Numbered from the stretch's first letter, positions 7,890-20,629 are shown. The stretch: DNA of 64,000 nucleotides from Galaxea fascicularis (GCA_948470475.1 OX419337.1:27482372-27546371), one strand, 5' to 3'. Translations and numbers: made by a program. Notes: generated by a model from the letters alone, not told the origin.

Positions 7890-10467
7890 ATGAATGACGA
7901 TGAGGGAATTGATTTCCAACGACTTGAAAAAGAGCTTGTCTTAGCTGTGGAAGCGGATGCGAAGTATGATCGCGAAAACAGCGCTAAATTTCGAGCTGTG
8001 GAGCAGAAGGTCGGTTGCTACGAGGAGTTTCGGGACATTGTCAGTGCTGCACACCTCAAGCCTTTGGACCGAAAGGATATCACAGGTTACTTTATGTTTA
8101 TAATTTATGAGACAAGAGAAATCTTTCTGAGGCCTTGAAAAGTCCTGAAAAAGTAAAGGAAATTTGTTCCTGTAAAAGGGTACAAACTGTGATGCAGGTC
8201 ACCAAAACAAAACAATAGAGAAATTAAAATGAACGCTACACAAACACTCCTTCCCACAAAGGCACAACACCCGACCATGAAACTTCTAAAATAATTAACA
8301 AACAAATGATTTAATTTAAAAATAGAAGGGAAAAAAAAACTCCTAATATTACAGAAAATAGGAATTCCTAACTTATAATTTGGATATTAAACTAACCTAA
8401 CTTAAACGATAACACTAAGTTTATTAATTACTTAACTCTAATATTTACAGACAAACAGTTCAGTTCCAACGTTCAGTCAGTTCAGTTTCAAAGTTCCTCC
8501 AACAACCTTGCACACACATTCTCCACCAACCTTAGTCCTAATCAAAACTCCTCCCTTGTCTCCTTTTCCAGTCGCCAATGTTACTTTCAATCGTAGTTAG
8601 ATCTCGCCGTTTCTTTCCTTAAACCTCTTAACTCCTTCTTCCCTCAGGCCCACGAACACCGCCAATGGCAAACGGATTTTGTCCTGGATTCTTGGTCGGC
8701 GTCTGCAAATGACTTTTTAGCAGGGAAAGGCCATTCAGCTCCTCTTCTTAATTCTTTCTTCAACTTTCAACAGCTACTTCCCAACAACCGACTGTTTGCC
8801 ACTTCAACCTCTCACAGCTGACCACACCACGAAACTTACATTTATATACAGGCATAATTAGTATAGCAATTGACACGTTACATACATAGTTATTGTAAAA
8901 TGCGGTATCTTATAATTCTATGTTACTATTTTTTCCAATGTTATTTACACTCCTATGTCCTAAACACGATACCTTTACACTCTTATGATAACAACGCTTT
9001 ACTAAATCAACACTTAAGAACATTTTAATTACAGACTAAGTTACAATACATCTCTAATTACAAACCACACTTCAACGTTGAATTAACACTAGTTAATTAA
9101 CACTAGGACCATACGAAATACTAAGACCGAAAAAATGAAACAAAAAGCTAAATTAAAACATGACAAAAAATAGAAAATTTCGTGACACATACCCTGACTT
9201 ACTGGGTTCTCTCATGTGATTCATTTTGCAGAATTTAATCACAGGTAATTCAGAAACAAGTGGAAAGGGTTTTAGTTTTGGGCTAAACACACTAGACAGT
9301 GAGCAAATCTATTTGGCTCACTTTGCTTACTTCTCTTGTTTGTAAATATTATGCTATGAAGTGAATCACTTGCAAGACCCTGGTAAGAGAGCTTGCTTAC
9401 AGGCTACTGTCAGGGTTGGGTGCACCAAGGTGGAAGGCTTCAACCCCGGAGCACCCAAAATCATCTCAATATTAACCAATACAGTCACTCTCTCTTATTA
9501 GCTTCCAAACGTAATAAGAGAGAGTGACTGTATTGGTTAATTGAGATGATTTTGGTTAATATTATGGGTTGCTACTGTCATCACATTTTTGTTAGAATGA
9601 AGTCAAATTTTAAATAGTTTAATTGTAACAGTTTGTCAAAATGTCACAGATAAATTGCATCTGCAACCAATCACAGGATGTTATTGACATTCCAGTCAGT
9701 GACATGATTTGACAACAACAATTGGCCAATTATGCAATATTAGTGGAATAAATAGTGTGAAAACACAGTTGTCTGTATCAGGTGTAACATAATTATTCAT
9801 TGCTGCCTAGTTGATTTAGGTTTTAGAAAAGATTTATTGGCTAGTAATAACCTTTTTGGTTAAGTCTTGTAACTTTGATCACATTTTCTCTATGCATAGT
9901 TGTCTGGAGCCTCACACACCACTAACTTTGTCTTTTTCAACAGGTGAAAAATCTCACAAGCAACCTTGGAACCCTCATGCTCATGGCAAGTCACAGATGA
10001 ATGTCATGTTAGAAAACCCTTCTCAACCTTTGCCAGCCATTTCAAAAATGCCTCAAACTGCTCATGAGTTTACAAAAGTCTGGAAACATCAGTGTAAAAC
10101 AGACGACGAAAAATACCAACTTTTACTAAAACTTGGTGGCCAGGAGCTTGGGAGAATTTTCAAGGCAGAAGTAAGCATGGGTTTCTTAGGAGAGTTTCTG
10201 TTCATCTTACATAGCTCTTTGGATGACAGAGACACACAGGACGTTTTCAACATTCTCATGCAACTGTCCAAAACTAATAGGTTTGATCTTTCCCTGAAAT
10301 TTCTCAGTGAGAAGGAAAAGACTGTTACTTCAGAGCTTATTAATAGACTTGAAGAAATCATTTCTGACAGACAATATGCAGCACCTGAAAGTGAAGACAA
10401 GAAGGCAAATAACATGGAGATGTTACAGGAACTGAGAACAATTTATCATGTAGCTTCCTCCAGTTGA
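7890..10467 (+). CDS. CCDC103: CCDC103-like dynein-arm assembly factor, two coding exons
   Basis: The exons are 7890-8085 and 9944-10467 (stop TGA), joined in phase 1 through GT at 8086 and CAG at 9941-9943, giving 239 residues; human CCDC103 is of similar length. The N-terminal part ([20 protein letters not shown], then [11 protein letters not shown] and [10 protein letters not shown]) matches the CCDC103 N-terminal coiled coil. The second exon carries an RPAP3 C-terminal-type domain (about residues 110-210: [28 protein letters not shown]). In vertebrates CCDC103 is needed to attach outer dynein arms to ciliary axonemes, so a role in motile cilia is inferred. The intron holds an LTR-like stretch and a MITE. 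An ATTAAA at about 10505 may be the poly(A) signal. Confidence 0.92.
8200..9187 (-). mobile_element. Possible solo LTR or LTR-derived insertion in the CCDC103 intron
   Basis: Roughly 1 kb is strikingly poor in G on the plus strand, unlike its flanks. On the minus strand it starts TGTCACGAAATTTTC at 9187 and has a TATATAAA-like box near 8848-8841. The first bases resemble those of the LTR-like sequence at 41745. The other border and a target duplication could not be fixed. Confidence 0.3.
9455..9555. mobile_element. Palindromic MITE in the CCDC103 intron
   Basis: Arms of about 45 bp form an almost perfect inverted repeat around a loop of about 11 nt; the left arm starts CCAAAATCATCTCAAT and includes ACAGTCACTCTCTCTTATTA. 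No open frame is present. Confidence 0.7.
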
Positions 10468-10829
10468 CAAGACAAGTTGATTTACAGCAGAAGTCTCCTC
10501 ATATATTAAACTTATAATCATTATCTAGAGTTTGCACAGTTTTTCTTCACTTGAGTTCTAATATGAATAATTATTACAGTGTACTGTACATGTATGTTCA
10601 GTCAAGTCACATGGACCTCAGACAGGACATACCTTCCTTAGATGTATGCTGTTCCTAGTGTGGCAGATTTATGGAGAAGACTGTTACTGACAGTCAATAT
10701 CCAGATGGCCCAGGTAGTTTTCAGTTTCACTTGGGTTGAGCCCAGTGCTGGTAACTACTTGGTGTAGGCACCCATATAGTGGTCCGGGCCATATACTGGT
10801 CCGGGCGGTTACTTATACATCCATACCCA

Positions 10830-13800
10830 TACTTAGCCCTACTTAGCCGTACTTTCACATCCTTAGCCGTACTTACACATCCTTACACATCCTTAGCGGT
10901 ACTTAGACATCCTTAGCCGTACTTAGCCATCCTTAGCCGTACTTACACATCCTTAGCCGTACTTACACATCCTTAGCCGTACTTAGACATCCTTACACAT
11001 CCTCAGCGGTACTTAGCCATCCTTAGCCGTACTTAGCCATCCTTAGCCATACTTAGCCATCCTTAGCCGTACTTAGACATCCTTAGCGGTACTTAGCCAT
11101 CCTTAGCCGTACTTAGCAGTACTTACACATCCTTACACATCCTTAGCCGTACTTACACATCCTTACACATCCTTAGCGGTACTTAGCCATCCTCAGCCGT
11201 ACTTAGCCATCCTTAGCCGTACTTAGACATCCTTAGCCGTACTTACACATCCTTACACATCCTTAGCGGTAGTTAGCCATCCTTAGCCGTACTTAGCCAT
11301 CCTTAGCCGTACTTAGACATCCTTAGCCGTACTTACACATCCTTACACATCCTTAGCGGTACTTAGCCATCCTTAGCCGTACTTAGACATCCTTAGCCGT
11401 ACTTACACATCGTTACACATCCTTAGCGGTACTTAGCCATCCTTAGCCGTACTTAGACATCCTTAGCCGTACTTACACATCCTTACACATCCTTAGCCGT
11501 ACTTACACATCCAAAGCTGTAATTAGCCATCCTTAGCCGTACTTAGCCATCCTTAGCCGTACTTACACATCCTTACACATCCTTAGCGGTACTTAGCCAT
11601 CCTTAGCCGTACTTAGACATCCTTAGCGGTACTTACACATCCTTACACATCCTTAGCGGTACTTAGCCATCCTTAGCCGTACTTAGCCATCCTTAGCCGT
11701 ACTTACACATCCTTACACATCCTTAGCCGTACTTACACATCCTTAGCTGTAATTAGCCATCCTTAGCCGTACTTAGCCATCCTTAGCCGTACTTAGACAT
11801 CCTTAGCCGTACTTAGACATCCTTACACATCCTCAGCGGTACTTAGCCATCCTTAGCCGTACTTAGCCATCCTTAGCCGTACTTAGACATCCTTAGCGGT
11901 ACTTAGCCATCCTTAGCCGTACTTAGACATCCTTAGCGGTACTTAGCCATCCTTAGCCGTACTTAGCCATCCTTAGCCGTACTTAGGCATCCTTAGCCGT
12001 ACTTACACATCCTTAGCCGTACTTACACTTCCTTACACATCCTTAGCCGTACTCAGCCATCCTTAGCTGTACTTAGCCATCCTTAGCCGTACTTAGCCAT
12101 CCTTAGCCGTACTTACACATCCTTACACATCCTTAGCCGTACTTACACATCCTTAGCTGTAATTAGCCATCCTTAGCCGTACTTACACATCCTTAGCCGT
12201 ACTTACACATCCTTAGCCGTACTTACACATCCTTACACATCCTCAGCGGTACTTAGCCATCCTTAGCCGTACTTAGCCATCCTTAGCCATACTTAGCCAT
12301 CCTTAGCCGTACTTAGACATCCTTAGCGGTACTTAGCCATCCTTAGCCGTACTTAGCAGTACTTACACATCCTTACACATCCTTAGCCGTACTTACACAT
12401 CCTTACACATCCTTAGCGGTACTTAGCCATCCTCAGCCGTACTTAGCCATCCTTAGCCGTACTTAGACATCCTTAGCCGTACTTACACATCCTTACACAT
12501 CCTTAGCGGTAGTTAGCCATCCTTAGCCGTACTTAGCCATCCTTAGCCGTACTTAGACATCCTTAGCCGTACTTACACATCCTTACACATCCTTAGCGGT
12601 AGTTAGCCATCCTTAGCCGTACTTAGCCATCCTTAGCCGTACTTAGCCATCTTTAGCCGTACTTAGCCATCCTTAGCCGTACTTAGCCATCCTTAGCGGT
12701 ACTTAGCCATCCTTAGCCGTACTTAGACATCCTTAGCCGTACTTACACATCCTTACACATCCTTAGCGGTAGTTAGCCATCCTTAGCCGTACTTAGCCAT
12801 CCTTAGCCGTACTTAGACATCCTTAGCCGTACTTACACATCCTTACACATCCTTAGCGGTAGTTAGCCATCCTTAGCCGTACTTAGCCATCCTTAGCCGT
12901 ACTTAGCCATCTTTAGCCGTACTTAGCCATCCTTAGCCGTACTTAGCCATCCTTAGCCGTACTTACACATCCTTACACATCCTTAGCGGTACTTAGCCAT
13001 CCTTAGCCGTACTTAGACATCCTTAGCCGTACTTACACATCGTTACACATCCTTGCGGTACTTAGCCATCCTTAGCCGTACTTAGACATCCTTAGCCGTA
13101 CTTACACATCCTTACACATCCTTAGCCGTACTTACACATCCTTAGTTGTAATTAGCCATCCTTAGCCGTACTTAGCCATCCTTAGCCGTACTTACACATC
13201 CTTACACATCCTTAGCGGTACTTAGCCATCCTTAGCCGTACTTAGACATCCTTAGCGGTACTTACACATCCTTACACATCCTTAGCGGTACTTAGCCATC
13301 CTTAGCCGTACTTAGCCATCCTTAGCCGTACTTACACATCCTTACACATCCTTAGCCGTACTTACACATCCTTAGCTGTAATTAGCCATCCTTAGCCGTA
13401 CTTAGCCATCCTTAGCCGTACTTAGACATCCTTAGCCGTACTTAGACATCCTTACACATCCTCAGCGGTACTTAGCCATCCTTAGCCGTACTTAGCCATC
13501 CTTAGCCGTACTTAGACATCCTTAGCGGTACTTAGCCATCCTTAGCCGTACTTAGACATCCTTAGCGGTACTTAGCCATCCTTAGCCGTACTTAGCCATC
13601 CTTAGCCGTACTTAGGCATCCTTAGCCGTACTTACACATCCTTAGCCGTACTTACACTTCCTTACACATCCTTAGCCGTACTTAGCCATCCTTAGCTGTA
13701 CTTAGCCATCCTTAGCCGTACTTACACATCCTTACACATCCTTAGCGGTACTTAGCCATCCTTAGCCGTACTTAGACATCCTTAGCGGTACTTACACATC

Positions 13801-14966
13801 CTTACACATCCTTAGCGGTACTTAGCCATCCTTAGCCGTACTTAGCCATCCTTAGCCGTACTTAGACATCCTTAGCGGTACTTAGCCATCCTTAGCCATA
13901 CTTAAGCCATCCTTAGCCGTACTTACACATCCTTACACATCCTTAGCGGTACTTAGCCATCCTTAGCCGTACTTACACATCCTTAGCCGTACTTACACAT
14001 CCTTACACATCCTTAGCGGTACTTAGCCATCCTTAGCCGTACTTAGACATCCTTAGCCGTACCTACACATCCTTACACATCCTTAGCGGTACTTAGCCAT
14101 CCTTAGCCGTACTTAGCCATCCTTAGCGGTACTTAGCCATCCTTAGCCGTACTTAGACATCCTTAGCCGTACTTACACATCCTTACACATCCTTAGCGGT
14201 ACTTAGCCATCCTTAGCCGTACTTAGCCATCCTTAGCCGTACTTAGACATCCTTAGCTGTACTTAAGCATCTTTAGCCGTACTTAGACATCCTTAGCCGT
14301 ACTTAGCCATCCTTAGTGGTACTTAGACATCCTTAGCCGTACTTAGACATCCTTAGCTGTCCATAGACATCCTTAGCTGTACTTAGACATCCTTAGCTGT
14401 ACTTAAGCGTCCTTAGCCGTACTTAGCCATCCTTAGCCGTACTTAGCCATCCTTAGCCGTACTTAGACATCCTTACCTGTACTTAGACATCCTTAGCCGT
14501 ACTTAGACATCCTTAGCTGTACTTAGACATCCTTAGCTGTACTTAGCCATCCTTAGCCGTACTTAGACATCCTTAGCTGTACTTAGACATCCTTAGCCGT
14601 ACTTACACATCCTTACACATCCTTAGCGGTACTTAGCCATTCTTAGCCGTACTTAGACATCCTTAGCCGTACTTACACATCCTTACACATCCTTAGCGGT
14701 ACTTAGCCATCCTTAGCCGTACTTAGACATCCTTAGCCGTACTTAGACATCCTTAGCCGTACTTAGCCATCCTTAGCGGTACTTAGACATCCTTAGCCGT
14801 ACTTAGACATCCTTGGCTGTACATAGACATCCTTAGCTGTACTTAGACATCCTTAGCTGTACTTAAGCATCCTTAGCCGTACTTAGCCATCCTTAGCCGT
14901 ACTTAGATATCCTTAGCTGTACTTAAGCATCCTTAGCCGTACTTAGCCATCCTTAGCCGTACTTAG
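10830..14966. repeat. Left tandem array of the giant foldback element (10-bp register, 20-bp unit)
   Basis: About 410 consecutive 10-mers alternate between ACTTAGCCGT-like and CCTTAGCCAT-like forms, with variants such as CCTTACACAT, CCTTAGCGGT and ACTTAGACAT. The register is nearly strict: one base is lost near 13054 and one gained near 13905. Higher-order copying is visible: rare variants such as CGTTACACAT (11411, 13040) and ACTTAGGCAT (11981, 13610) recur about 1,630 bp apart, and ACTTAGCAGT (11111, 12351) recurs 1,240 bp apart. TAG in the unit blocks long open frames. Confidence 0.95.
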
Positions 14967-17371
14967 AAACTGTGAAAGTTATTGATCAGTTTCAGTGTTT
15001 TTTTTTTCCTTTCTGGTGCAAAGTCTTTCTAATAGATCATGTTGTCGCTCTTTAAGTCTGGCTTGTGGTAGGCTTGAATATAAAGTTCAAAATTCTATAA
15101 TAATAAGAGTAGTTGTTGTCTTGTTTTTTTAATCGGTTCTTTTCACTGCATGTACAAATCACAATAGAAGTTGGTCAAAATGTACTTCAAAATAGTGCAG
15201 TGAGGAAGCCCTAAAAGAGACCATCCACTACTTCTTAATTTCAAGTTGTTCTTCTTCTAATGTGTAGTTTAATTTTGAGAATTGTTGATAATCCACATTC
15301 TCTTTATCCAGAATAGTTGTGTTGCAGTAGGTAACCTATGATTAGCATTGAAAACTCAGTGTTGGTGCACTAAATTGAACCTACAATAAATCTAGGCTCG
15401 CTTGTATGGTGTTTGCCGTAAAGTTTTGTTATTCAATTAGGCTTAGTACGATTTGCCGTACATCTTAATTCCTAGAATTGTATTTTTTTAGTGTTGTTGT
15501 AGCTGGAAAACATGCCATGCATTACATAAACCTATAGTTGGCACAAACATTTATGACAGTTCACTGATCCCGTTTATTGAGGAAAGAACTATCAAAACAT
15601 TAACATTTCAGTGTAACAATGACTTGGACGTAAGGATTTTACATCAAGAGTTGTCTGTTGGATACATCATACTTAAACAAAACTACTTCAATGTAATGCG
15701 GAAAGTCCGTGTGTGAAAGATGAAACCCAGTCTAACGAAAACTAATCAGTAAATTATCACAAAATGTACATTTTTCTTATACTCGACATGAATTCAGTGT
15801 GTTTCAATATAGGTACCGGTGGATTTGCTCAATACAGTGTGCCACGACATAGTGTAATAAGCCTGCCGCAATGGGCACGACATTGATTGTTTCCATGTGA
15901 CTGCAACGGCGTGCTAGTGTTCCATCATTAGGAGTGTATTTTGAACCTGACCGACTGTGAATGGAGTTCACGTTTGAAACAGGTTTAAACATTACCGAGA
16001 TTTGAACATTTGGTTCCTTTGATGCGTGGGATAGATCACGACTTGTTTTCAAAATTTAATTTTCTTTTCCTTTCTATTATTTGAAATATGTTTAATATTT
16101 AGGTTGCTTTTAAGCTAAACCAGTTTCAAGTTTGAAATTGAAAAGATCGAACAATAATTTAATGCGGAAAAAAAAATATTTTCTGTTCAGTTTATTCTTC
16201 GCAACTTTTCCATCTCAAAACTAACACTTCAACCGGAACAAAAAAGGTGGGCTATTTAGCCTCGGAAATCGCAATTTATTTCCACTACAGAATGATAACG
16301 TTTTTCTGAATCGTTATCAAAGTGTTAAATTAATGAAATGAACAACACCAGAAAAAAAAACATCTTGTAACATTCTAAAAATTGTTTAAAATTACATGTA
16401 GAAACAAAGTTTCAGTGGAAAGTTGAGGTTTTTGTATAGAACGAGACTATGGCTGTTAATCGAACCTTGTATAACGCTGAAAAGGTTTCAAAAATAAATA
16501 AAAAAGAATTACAAAGACTTAACGTAAGAAAATCAATCCTAAGTATTTTCTTTAAATGAACAGTATCCTTTAGGAAAAGTACATTTTTTTCTTGGGGGGG
16601 TGGGGGTGGGGGTTATGGCCTCAAAAGGGAGGGTCGTCAGTGAAAATGAGCACCAAAAGGGGAAGGTCATACTTCTTTGTAAGTTATGCAAGGGGAGGGT
16701 CACATCTTTTTCCAGATTTTTTAATGAGGATGGACAAGTTGGCCGAAAACACAGGTAGAATTCTGCCAAAGGGGATTGGAAAAGCCAGTATGATTGCCTT
16801 TTGGATCTGGAATCCACCCAAGTGAGACATCTTTGGAAATGCTACTTCTTTGTTGGTTTTCTTGCTCATCATGTGCTGTTTGTGAGGCCTCAAAATGTTG
16901 GAGCTGTCAATTTTTCGTGATGTATTGGGGCGCTCCCACAAAGTACTCCAACACCCGTCAAACTCCATACGTTGACTCATGAACACTTTCCCCGATTAAT
17001 TGATTCCTTGCGAATCTATACCCATATTACTGGTCCAGTTTGAGCACGCGTGAAAATGGTACGACAAGAAGATTTGTGTCATCATAAAGCGGAAATTGAG
17101 CTACAGATCACGAACGCGCAGAGCCTCCCTGGAAAGCGAGAAACATCGTGTGATAAATGGTGGTTTAATAATTTGTAAATTAGAAAAATATTTTTACGCT
17201 GCTCTAACATTTAAAATGTCCGGAAATACTGTTCATAAAGTAGAACATAGAGCGACTAAGTTTATAGGACGAAGTTCTTAATAATGTTTCACTCGTGTGC
17301 GAGAAGTTTCCATTAACAAAATTCTGCCTTTAACAAAATTCGAAAATGTAGGAAATTTTTGTTTTGGAGAG
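14967..17371. other. Core of the giant foldback element, no recognised gene
   Basis: This is AT-rich, mostly unique sequence. A minus-strand frame at 15804-16052 (82 codons, containing SGSKYTPNDGTLARRCSHME) looks more protein-like than its surroundings but matches nothing I know. A G-rich patch at 16590-16710 repeats motifs such as AAAAGGGGAAGGTCAT. Short frames at 16539-16986 overlap on both strands and are not convincing. No transposase signature was found. Confidence 0.45.
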
Positions 17372-20300
17372 TCAGGTACAGCTAAGGATGGCTAAGTACG
17401 GCTAAGGATGGCTAAGTACAGCAAAGGATGTCTAAGTGCGGCTAGGGATGGCTAAGTACGGCTAAGAACGTCTAAGTACGGCTAAGGATGGCTAAGTACG
17501 GCTAAGGATGTCTAAATAAGGCTAAGGATGGCTAAGTACCGCTAAGGATGGCTAAGTACAGCTAAGGACGTCTAAGTACCGCTAACGATGTCTAAGTACA
17601 GCTAAGGATGGCTAAGTACAGCTAAGGATGGCTAAGTACGGCTAAGGACGTCTAAGTACCGCTAAGGATGTCTAAGTACCGCTAAGGATGGCTAAGTACA
17701 GCTAAGGATGTCTAAGTACGGCTAAGGATGGCTAAGTACGGCTAAGGATGGCTAAGTACCGCTAAGGATGTCTAAGTACGGCTAAGGATGCCTAAGTACA
17801 GCTACGGATGACTAAGTACAGCTAAGGATGGCTAAGTACGGCTAAGGACGTCTAAGTACGGCTAAGGATGTCTAAGTACCGCTAAGGATGGCTAAGTACA
17901 GCTAAGGATGTCTAAGTACGGCTAAGGATGGCTAAGTACCGCTAAGGATGTCTAAGTACGGCTAAGGATGCGTAAGTACAGCTACGGATGAATAAGTACA
18001 GCTAAGGATGGCTAAGTATGGCTAAGTATGGCTAAGGATGTCTATGTACAGCTAAGGAAGGCTAAGTACAGCTAAGGATGTCTATGTACAGCTAAGGATG
18101 GCTAAGTACGGATAAGGACGTCTAAGTACCGCTAAGGAAGTCTAAGTACTGCTAAGGATGGCTAAGTACAGCTAAGGATGGCTAAGTACGGCTAAGGATT
18201 TCTAAGTACGGCAAAGGATGTCTAAGTACAGCTAAGGATGGCTAAGTATGGCTAAGGATGTCTAATTAAGGCTAAGGATGGCTAAGTACCGCTAAGGATG
18301 GCTAAGTACGGCTAAGGACGTCTGAGTACCGCTAAGGGTGTCTAAGTACAGCTAAGGATGGCTACGTACAGCTAAGGATGGCTAAGTACGGCTAAGGATG
18401 GCTACGTACGGCTAAGGATGCTTAAGTACAGCTAAGGATGTCTAAGTACGGCTAAGGATGTCTAAGTACGGCTGAGGATGTCTAAGTACAGCTAAGGATG
18501 TCTAAGTACGGCTAAGGACGGTTAAGTACAGCTAATAATGTCTAAGTACGGCTAAGGATGCTTAAGTACGGCTAAGGATGCTTAAGTACGGCTAAGGATG
18601 TTTAAGTACGGCTAAGGATGGTTAAGTACGGCTAAGGATGTCTAATTAAGGCTAAGGATGGCTAAGTACCGCTAAGGATGGCTAAGTACCGCTAAGGATG
18701 GCTAAGTAAGGCTAAGGACGTCTAAGTACCACTAAGGATGTCTAAGTATCGCTAAGGATGGCTAAGTACAGCTAAGGATGGCTAAGTACGGCTAAGGATG
18801 CCTAAGTACAGCTACGGATGGCTAAGTACCGCTAAGTATGGCTAAGTACGGCTAAGGACATCTAAGTACCGCTAAGGATGTCTATGTACCGCTTAGGATG
18901 GCTAAGTACAGCTAAGGATGGCTAAGTACGGCTAAGGATGCCTAAGTACAGCTACGGATGGCTAAGTACGGCTAAGGATGCCTAAGTACAGCTACGGATG
19001 GCTAAGTACGGCTAAGGATGCCTAAGTACAGCTACGGATGTCTAAGTACAGCTAAGGATGTCTAAGTACGGCTAAGGATGTCTAAGTACGGCTAAGGATG
19101 TCTAATTACAGCTAAGGATGTCTAAGTACGGATAAGAATGTCTAAGTACAGCTAAGGACGGTTAAGTACAGCTAAGAATGTCTAAGTACGGCTAAGGATG
19201 CTTAAGGACGGCTAAGGAGGTCTAAGTACGGCTAAGGATGGCTAAGTACGGCTAAGGACGTCTAAGTACCGCTAAGGATGTCTAAGTACCGCTAAGGATG
19301 GCTAAGTACAGCTAAGGATGGCTAAGTACCGCTAAGGATGTGTAAGGATGTGTAAGTACGGCTAAGGATGTGTAAGTACAGCTAAGGATGTCTAAGTACG
19401 GCTAAGGATGTGTAAGTACGGCTAAGGACGTCTAAGTACCGCTAAGGATGTCTAAGTATCGCTAAGGATGGCTAGGTACAGCTAAGGATGGCTAAGTACG
19501 GCTAAGGATGCCCAAGTACAGCTACGGATGGCTAAGTACAGCTAAGGATGGCTAAGTATGGCTAAGGACGTCTAAGTACCGCTAAGGATGTCTAAGTACC
19601 GCTAAGGATGACTAAGTACAGCTAAGGATGGCTAAGTACCGCTAAGGATGTGTAAGGATGTGTAAGTACGGCTAAGGATGTGTAAGTACGGCTAAGGATG
19701 TGTAAGTACAGCTAAGGATGTCTAAGTACGGCTAAGGATGTCTAAGTACGGCTAAGGATGGCTAAGTACGGCTAAGGATGTCTAAGTACGGCTAAGGATG
19801 TCTAAGTACAGCTAAGGATGTCTAAGTACCGCTAAGGATGTGTAAGGATGTGTAAGTACGGCTAAGGATGTGTAAGTACGGCTAAGGATGTGTAAGTACG
19901 GCTAAGGATGTCTAAGTACGGCTAAGGATGTCTAAGTACAGCTAAGGATGTCTAAGTACAGCTAAGGATGTCTACGTACCGCTAAGGATGGCTAAGTACA
20001 GCTAAGGATGGCTAAGTACGGCTAAGGATGTCTAAGTACAGCTACGGATGGCTAAGTACGGCTAAGGATGCTTAAGTACAGCTATGGATGTCTAAGTACA
20101 GCTGAGGATGTCTAAGTACGGCTAAGGATGTCTAAGTACAGGTTAGGATGTCTAAGTACGGCTAAGGATGGCTAAGTACGGCTAAGGATGCTTAAGTACA
20201 GCTAAGGATGTCTAAGTACAGCTAAGGATGTCTAAGTACCGCTAAGGATGTGTAAGGATGTGTAAGTACGGCTAAGGATGTGTAAGTACGGCTAAGGATG

Positions 20301-20525
20301 TCTAAGTACAGCTAAGGATGTCTAAGTACCGCTAAGGATGTGTAAGGATGTGTAAGTACGGTTAAGGATGTCTAAGTACGGCTAAGGATGTCTAAGTACA
20401 GCTAAGGATGGCTAAGTACGGCTAAGGATGGCTAAGTAATGCTAAGGATGTGTAAGGATGTGTAAGTACGGCTAAGGATGTGTAAGTACGGCTAAGTAGG
20501 GCTAAGTATGGGTATGGATGTGTAA
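17372..20525. repeat. Right tandem array of the giant foldback element, inverted relative to the left
   Basis: About 315 10-mers of GGCTAAGGATGTCTAAGTAC-type units form the reverse complement of the left array. Near the outer end the pattern GGATGTGTAAGGATGTGTAA mirrors the CCTTACACATCCTTACACAT pattern of the left arm. The inner part is more diverged, with variants such as GATGCCTAAGTACAGCTACG. The array is about 1 kb shorter than the left one. Confidence 0.95.
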
Positions 20526-20629
20526 GTAACCGCCCGGACCAGTATATGGCCCGGACCACTATATGGGTGCCTACACCAAGTAGTTACCCCAGTGCTCCTG
20601 TTACATCTGGTGTGACATCTATTACTATT

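Larger units (their letters stand above)
10750..20588. mobile_element. Giant foldback transposon (~9.84 kb) with kilobase-scale tandem-repeat inverted termini
   Basis: The left end reads GGTAACTACTTGGTGTAGGC and the right end is its reverse complement; near-identity holds for at least the outer 140 bp. CCAGTGCT is repeated directly outside both ends (10742-10749 and 20589-20596). With the preceding C the duplication could be the 9-bp CCCAGTGCT if one C was lost from the C-run at 20587-20590. Inside the tips lie about 4.1 kb and 3.1 kb of inverted 10/20-bp tandem arrays, then a 2.4-kb core. No transposase over 100 codons is visible, so it appears non-autonomous. Drosophila Foldback and Galileo are the closest architectural parallels I know. 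Confidence 0.9.

Noticed and set aside
10089..10415. 108-codon minus-strand frame
   Set aside because: Antisense shadow of CCDC103 exon 2.
16539..16986. Overlapping frames on both strands in the foldback core
   Set aside because: Composition is driven by G-rich low-complexity sequence; no transposase motif.
10830..20525. CRISPR array or telomere-like array
   Set aside because: There are no unique spacers between repeats, the genome is eukaryotic, and the unit is not TTAGGG; the inverted layout and target duplication explain it as transposon termini.
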